DNA from: Brachionus koreanus | Lineage: Eukaryota > Rotifera > Eurotatoria > Ploima > Brachionidae | Length of the DNA stretch: 22,337 nucleotides | NCBI GenBank assembly: GCA_016987375.1 | Contig: PJRA01000112.1 | Span: 1,132-23,468, forward strand | Direction: 5' to 3' | In this document: positions 17,674 through 22,337 of the stretch, in pieces | How the letters are laid out: every line of letters begins with the position of its first letter | Numbering within the stretch: the first letter of the stretch is position 1 | Position numbers and translations under genes: made by a program | Notes under the pieces: generated by a model | Database searches by the model: none | Told to the model about the DNA's origin: nothing | The model's input: only the letters and a program-made list of their open reading frames with translations

Positions 17674-17987
17674 AGTTAATTTTCTCAAAAAGTCTTTAAT
17701 TTGATAAAAAAACAACAAGTTTTCGTTTAGTTTAGTTTATTGAAATATAAATGGCACAATTAATGACATACAACGTTTTTTACAGTACTATCTCTGTGAA
17801 TTACTTTATATATAAATAGTTATTTTAAATTAAATTAAATGATTGAATGAATAAAAAAGTAACGATATGAAAGGTTTTCCTGGGTTGATAGTTTAGCTGC
17901 TTGTACTGACGCTTTGGTTCTAAGCAGACGCCTCTCAGAATGCTTTTTGTTTCTAGCTCTTCTTCTTTGTCTTCTCTCGTTCTTTCT
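17674..17987. other. A/T-rich flank of the nested transposon complex
   Basis: No gene is seen. A TCCTGGGTT at about 17878 echoes the inverted terminus at 17988-18000 in opposite orientation. Confidence 0.4.
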
Positions 17988-18002
17988 CTACCCAGGAACC
18001 AA

Positions 18003-18480
18003 ATCTTATTTAAGATCTTATAGGAGTCTTTAGGATTAATTAAGATTTAGGATCATAAAAAGTTGTTGATTGAATCTTGTTTGAAATCTTGCTTACTAAG
18101 ATTTTTTCTTGATATTCCTACCAAGATTCTTAAAGAATCTTGAAAATCAAAATATCAGTTAAGATAGTATCAAGATCTGTCTAAAGTGTTCTTATAAGAT
18201 TTTTAATCAAGATCTTATTTTTAGGAATTTTCAAGAAATTGAAAAGATCTTAATAAAGGTTTTTTTCTTTCAAGTATTTTTTATGTTACCTGATAGGATT
18301 CTTACCTATACAATCTTATATTTTCTTGAATCAGGATTCTTATAGTTTTCTTTAGGAGCCTAAGAGAATTCATCATTAGATTTCCTTGAGTTTAGGATTT
18401 TTAGGATATTCAAAGGATTGTCGAAGACTTTTTCTTTTAATTGGAATTGATTAAGAAAATTTATGGATTTTTTCTAATGA
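18003..18480. repeat. subterminal array of AAGATCTT-like motifs, left
   Basis: More than a dozen short variants of (T/A)AAGATCTTA, AAGATTCTT and AGGATTCTT in both orientations, spaced irregularly by 15-40 bp. No coding potential. Confidence 0.6.
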
Positions 18481-18556
18481 CTAAACATTCAACATTGCAA
18501 ATAAAATTTTACTAAAATAAAGTAAAAAAAGTTTTCATTTCATAAAAATATAAAAT

Positions 18557-18781
18557 TTAACACTAGATGCACCAAACGAGTCATTTTGACTCGTTTGAAA
18601 AATTTTTATATCCTCATATCTTTTGAATGGATTTTTCAAATAAATATATCTTTTTTGAATTATGTAGATTTTTAAATTTTCTTTAAAAAATGATATTACT
18701 TTATTAAATTATTTAAGTTTTTTTATAAAATATTTATGAATTAAAAAAACCTGAAAAAATGCTTGGTGCTTCTAGTGTTAA
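18557..18781. mobile_element. piggyBac-type MITE, 217 bp, TTAA target duplication
   Basis: TTAA at 18557-18560 and 18778-18781 flank an element whose ends are CACTAGATGCACCAA and, inverted, CACTAGAAGCACCAA. Just inside the left end a perfect 11-bp hairpin, CAAACGAGTCA-TTT-TGACTCGTTTG, covers 18573-18597. TTAA duplication, a CNCTAG start and a subterminal GAGTCA/TGACTC hairpin are all piggyBac-like. The interior is A/T-rich and non-coding. Confidence 0.85.
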
Positions 18782-19195
18782 TCGTGCTCGTTTTCAAATC
18801 TGTATTCGCTAATGAGATAACATTTATTCTTTATTTCATAAATTATGCACTTTTCTAAAATATCAAGGCTATTTAAAATAATTAAATTATTTGTTTACGT
18901 GCAGCAAAAAAAAATCTTCCTAAAAATAATCTAATTATTTTATTTATAGTTAGTCTTTAGGTACTCTTACTTTTAACAAGTTCATAAGTTATTTGTGATG
19001 ATATCATTAGAAATTCCGACTGTATAAAAAAAATTATCAATTTCTAGAAAATATTTAATTTGTCCGAAATAAGATTCATTATTAATCTTAAACTTAATAA
19101 TACTACTTGATTTATTAAAATTTTATTTTTAATATTGAATCGAATTGAAAACTTTTTTTTATTCTCGATCTATCGCTAATAGAAACATCTTTATC
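18782..19195. other. non-coding A/T-rich DNA inside the transposon complex
   Basis: No coding or repeat structure is recognised between the MITE and the hAT element. Confidence 0.4.
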
Positions 19196-21826
19196 TAGTG
19201 TTGGTAATCGACTCCAATCAATTTGGAAAATTAGAAAATCGATTAATTTTTTTTAGTCGAATATTAAATCGAAAAAAAATCAAAAATATTTAAAAAGATA
19301 AATTTAAAACGATTTAAAATAAATAAACTAAAAATACTAAATACAAAATTAGAAATTAATATTCTATAAATTTTATGATACTACCATCATTTTGTTAATT
19401 TTTAGCGGATTCAATTTATTTCTTCTATCCCAGACTGTAAAACCGGTTGCAGAAAATAGATTTAACAACATTAAAAAGAATAGGATAGGTTTCTATATTT
19501 ATATTCCAAAAAGTGTAGACTTTCTTTTAGAGTAAAAACCTTTTTGTTGAGATTTTTCGAATGAATTTAAGGAATATGGTATATTGCTTAAATTTACAAT
19601 ATTTAGTTGTTGCTTTTGTTCAGTTGTAAATACGATTGATAAAGCTTTAGATAGTGTCCTTAGCTTCTTTTATATGCTCCTTTCGTATCTCGTCAGAAAA
19701 TCTACCGAAAAGTTTAGTTCGAACATCAAGAAAAGTGGATGCAAGTATAATTTAGTAAAATTGCCATATTTTTTAGTATAGATACTTGTCCAATAGTATA
19801 ATACTTTCTTTAAGATATAGCAATCAAAGAATCATTTGGATCTATTAATAAACTTGCCCGTAAACAGCCAAAAGTAGGAATTACAATAGAAACTTTCACA
19901 TATTTACATCCGGATAGCTCAAGAGTTGCATTTTAAAAAGGCTAAAATACCTAGATTATTTCCATTAAGTTGCTTATATCAAATTCATTTATCAACAGAT
20001 CTTCATATTTACCACGAATATCGGGTTGAGTTAAAGCGTGATTCATTGCGTCTATTTGTTCAAATAAGCGTTCATTATATTAGTTGAGTTCCATCTTGTT
20101 TTAATATCTTGTATCAATTTATGCTGCTTAATATTTAGTGAAATTTCAGCTTCAGAAAGATATTCATCTAACTTATTTGATTCATGAAAAACACTGACTA
20201 ATTTTTCGACATTTTTCAGTTAGATCTGCATAATTTTGTAAATATTCGGTTTCTTTTTTAGTTAAAAAATTTTTATCTCTTTAATTTCAATCTCTATTTC
20301 CTTTAATAATTAAAAAAAAAACTTTAAAAGTTGAAAGTCTATTTTATAAAAATTAAATAATCTTTCGTTTGAATATTTTGACATTCTCTGTAGAATCAGA
20401 TTTAATACATGCGCACAACAGCTAAATCGGTTAATTTTTTTACGTCCCTGTGAAAAAGATGTTCTAGGTTCTTGTACATCCGAATTTAAAAGTGATGATA
20501 AATTGATCATGTTTGAGTAATCAGTTACAATTACTACTATTTTATCCATAATATTATATTCGTTTAAAACAATTAAAAGATTTTCTTTTATGGCCTCACT
20601 TGAATGAGTTCCTGGAAGATGGCGAAAAGCTAGCGTGTATGATGATAAAAGTGATTCTTTCATCTAAATAATGACAAGTAACCCCCATTAAAGGATTGCT
20701 CTGGATCGAAGTCCAAAGATCTGGTGTTATTGATATTGACGAAGCTTTTGCTAAATTAGATCTAATCTTGATTAATGTTCGATCGAATTCGTCATTTAAG
20801 ATATTTCAGATAAATTTTTCCGCTTCGGAATTGAGTATTTATTGTCCAACTCATGCACAAATTCTTTAAACTCTTTATTTTCAACTATACGAAGAGGAAG
20901 GCTAGCAAAAAGTACAGATTTTAGAAGTTTATTGTCTGTTTATGAATTACGCTTAATTTTTTTGGTACTTAGTTCATCCTCATTTTCAGATTCTTCTTGT
21001 TTTTTTTGCTCCGGAATTAATACTTCATTTATATTATGATTATTTCGAAAGAGATTCTTGATATTTGATGTTGAACCATGCCAAAGGTAGAATGGACTGC
21101 AGTGTGAGCGTTGCAAATATTCCATTTCATTTATTAACTTCTTATAGCAATGTTCCCAAATAATAGAAGATATTGAAATGCTTTTCCGCTTATTTCTAAT
21201 TAATGGCACCTGCTGAATCACACTTAAAAGTTGAGCATTTAGTCGCTCATCCAAAGAATGAGAAGGCTGCATAAAGTTATCCATTTTTAAAAAAACAAAT
21301 TTTCTAATAAAGAAACAATCACATAATTAGAGTAAAAGGATCTGTAAAATTTAGTAATATACTAAGATAAGCTGATTATTAATTTAATTTAAAAGTAACT
21401 ATTTTTGATTAGGAAAATTATTTTATTATTTTTGATTAACTTTCTATTTCTAACATTTCTAGTTCAAATAAGTTTAATTTTCTATGTTTAAATGGCTCTA
21501 GTAGTTGGGAGTCACAGTTAGATTTTCAATTATTGAACAAGTCTTTAATAAAATCATTACATTAATTTTAATTTTTATTTTTATTTAATTCATCGATTCT
21601 ATCTACTGTGTCAAAATAAAATAGAGTCTAAAACATAAATTTGTTAAATAAATTATCAAATCCTGTAAAACTAAAAATTTTACTTTTCAAAAATTGCGAA
21701 TCAATTTTATCTTATATATTTGTTAATTTTTTTTTTTATTTTATTCATTCTATAATCTATATTATTTAGTTTAAAAAATTTAAAAAAAAATCGATTTTGT
21801 CTTTTCAATTTAATCCCCAACTTTGC
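19196..21826 (-). mobile_element. decayed hAT element
   Basis: An hAT transposase relic on the minus strand is framed by weak inverted ends. TAGTGTTGGTAATCGACTCC at 19196 leads into AAAATCGATTAATTTTTTTT, and the complement of about 21780-21825 reads CAAAGTTGGGGATT then AAAATCGATTTTTTTTT. The 2.63-kb span is normal for hAT. I could not confirm an 8-bp target duplication, so the ends are approximate. Confidence 0.5.
19373..21284 (-). pseudogene. hAT-family transposase pseudogene
   Basis: From the minus-strand ATG at 21284 the order of hAT features is complete but broken. There is a degenerate BED-finger region (HCSPFYLWHGSTSNIKNLFR, lacking the normal C-x2-C and one His), an in-frame TAA at 20942-20940, then LFASLPLRIVENKEFKEFVH. 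After a frameshift come SISITPDLWTSIQSNPLMGV, then AFRHLPGTHSSEAIKENLLI, IVVIVTDYSNMINLSSLLN (catalytic Asp region), CCAHVLNLILQRM and IKQHKLIQDIKTRWNST. The RNase-H-fold and dimerisation remnants end with FTVWDRRNKLNPLKINKMMV before TAA at 19373-19375. Part of the C-terminal dimerisation region between about 19450 and 19590 is unrecognisable. Several frameshifts and stops make it non-functional. The BED plus DLWTS plus TRWNS pattern places it near ZBED-like hAT proteins. Confidence 0.85.
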
Positions 21827-21837
21827 AACTTAAAAGC
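21285..21837. other. 5' non-coding part of the hAT element
   Basis: A/T-rich, no open frame of note. It probably held the promoter and subterminal region of the hAT element. Confidence 0.4.
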
Positions 21838-22177
21838 TTGATAAAATCCTTTTAAAATATCTTTGTAATCTTATTAGAATCTTTGAATCTTTATTGTAGA
21901 GATTTTTTAAGAAAGCATACGATCCTAATAAATTCCTAACTTTTCTTGCTTTGAAAATTCATTTTAAATCAAAAAAGATCTTTTAAGTTTATTCAAGAAC
22001 TTAATAATCCTTTAGAGCTATTAAGGTATCTGACTTAGGATCCTATACCTAGCTGTATTAGGATCCTTTACTTTGATGGATCAGGATTTTGGTCCGGAAA
22101 ATGGTCAGATTTTAAGAAATTTTAAGATTTTTGATTAAATCCCTGGCAAGTTCTTAATTATGATCCTGTCAAGAATG
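21838..22177. repeat. subterminal array of AAGATCTT-like motifs, right
   Basis: Repeated variants such as AAAGATCTTTT, TTAGGATCCTATA, TTAGGATCCTTTA and TTTTAAGATTTTT mirror the left array at 18003-18480. Confidence 0.55.
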
Positions 22178-22337
22178 GGTTCCTGGGTAGTATCCCATGC
22201 AATACACATTTCTTCTAAGCGTAACCAAATATGATCCTGTTGAAAAAAGCAGTTGAACAGGGATAATATCCTAAATTGATAATCAATATTTTAGCGCTGA
22301 GCAATTAATTTTTAACGCTCAAAATATTTAAATTTGC

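Larger units (their letters stand above)
17988..22190. mobile_element. nested transposon complex with 13-bp inverted termini
   Basis: CTACCCAGGAACC at 17988-18000 is matched exactly in inverted orientation by GGTTCCTGGGTAG at 22178-22190. Inside each end lies a tract dense in AAGATCTT, AAGATTCTT and AGGATTCTT-like motifs (about 18003-18480 and 21838-22177), as expected of subterminal transposase-binding repeats. Between them sit a piggyBac-type MITE and an hAT element. I read this as a non-autonomous element into which others inserted, or as one large hAT-related element. No target duplication was found outside the termini, and similar motifs continue just past 22190, so the outer edge is uncertain. 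Confidence 0.5.

Noticed and set aside
18003..18480. CRISPR-like array or satellite
   Set aside because: The motif is short, variable, in both orientations and irregularly spaced; it fits transposon subterminal repeats in a eukaryotic context.
19584..19781. Plus-strand frame of 65 codons, and 20842-21039 plus
   Set aside because: Both are antisense to recognisable hAT transposase segments.

Overview
The window looks like a piece of a small, very AT-rich animal genome. Genes are split by short GT-AG introns (mostly 50-70 bp), proteins are typically metazoan, there are no bacterial operon features, and old transposons fill the space between genes. My best guess is a rotifer of the Brachionus type, but that is inference from composition, intron size and protein flavour only.

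Five genes can be reconstructed with phase-consistent splice junctions. (1) 4434-7041, minus: a six-exon SLC37A4-like glucose-6-phosphate translocase. (2) 7838-8681, plus: a three-exon CREB/ATF1-type bZIP factor, divergent from (1) across an ~0.8 kb spacer with a perfect palindromic CRE; a second perfect CRE lies in an intron of the CREB gene itself. (3) 12994-14579, plus: a seven-exon JmjC 2-oxoglutarate oxygenase with signal peptide, EF-hand and C-terminal REEL. (4) 14685-15883, minus: a CUB-LDLa-transmembrane protein, 5' end not found, tail-to-tail with (3). (5) 16184-17127, plus: a six-exon alpha-like glutathione S-transferase, divergent from (4).

Weaker coding signals: an orphan minus-strand terminal exon at 2131-2234 with a possible partner at 3581-3657, a possible two-exon minus-strand micro-gene at 17360-17673, and frame-broken coding-like stretches at 505-636, 3970-4260 and 9269-9452.

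The rest is mobile-element debris: a CR1/jockey-like LINE 3' end (minus, 9740-10310); an internally deleted piggyBac element (10369-11918) carrying a 123-bp TA-flanked MITE and a large imperfect palindrome; a LINE reverse-transcriptase relic with motifs in permuted order (11935-12400); a dispersed repeat with copies near 1640 and 12500; and a nested complex at 17988-22190. In that complex, 13-bp inverted termini and arrays of AAGATCTT-like subterminal motifs enclose a decayed hAT transposase (minus, 19373-21284) and a 217-bp piggyBac-type MITE flanked by TTAA.

I see no obvious new multi-gene system. The most promising biology is the possible cAMP/CREB control circuit around the shared SLC37A4/CREB promoter, together with a CREB gene model that lacks a visible KID and contains a GC-rich island. 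The predicted ER-luminal, calcium-binding JmjC oxygenase comes next.
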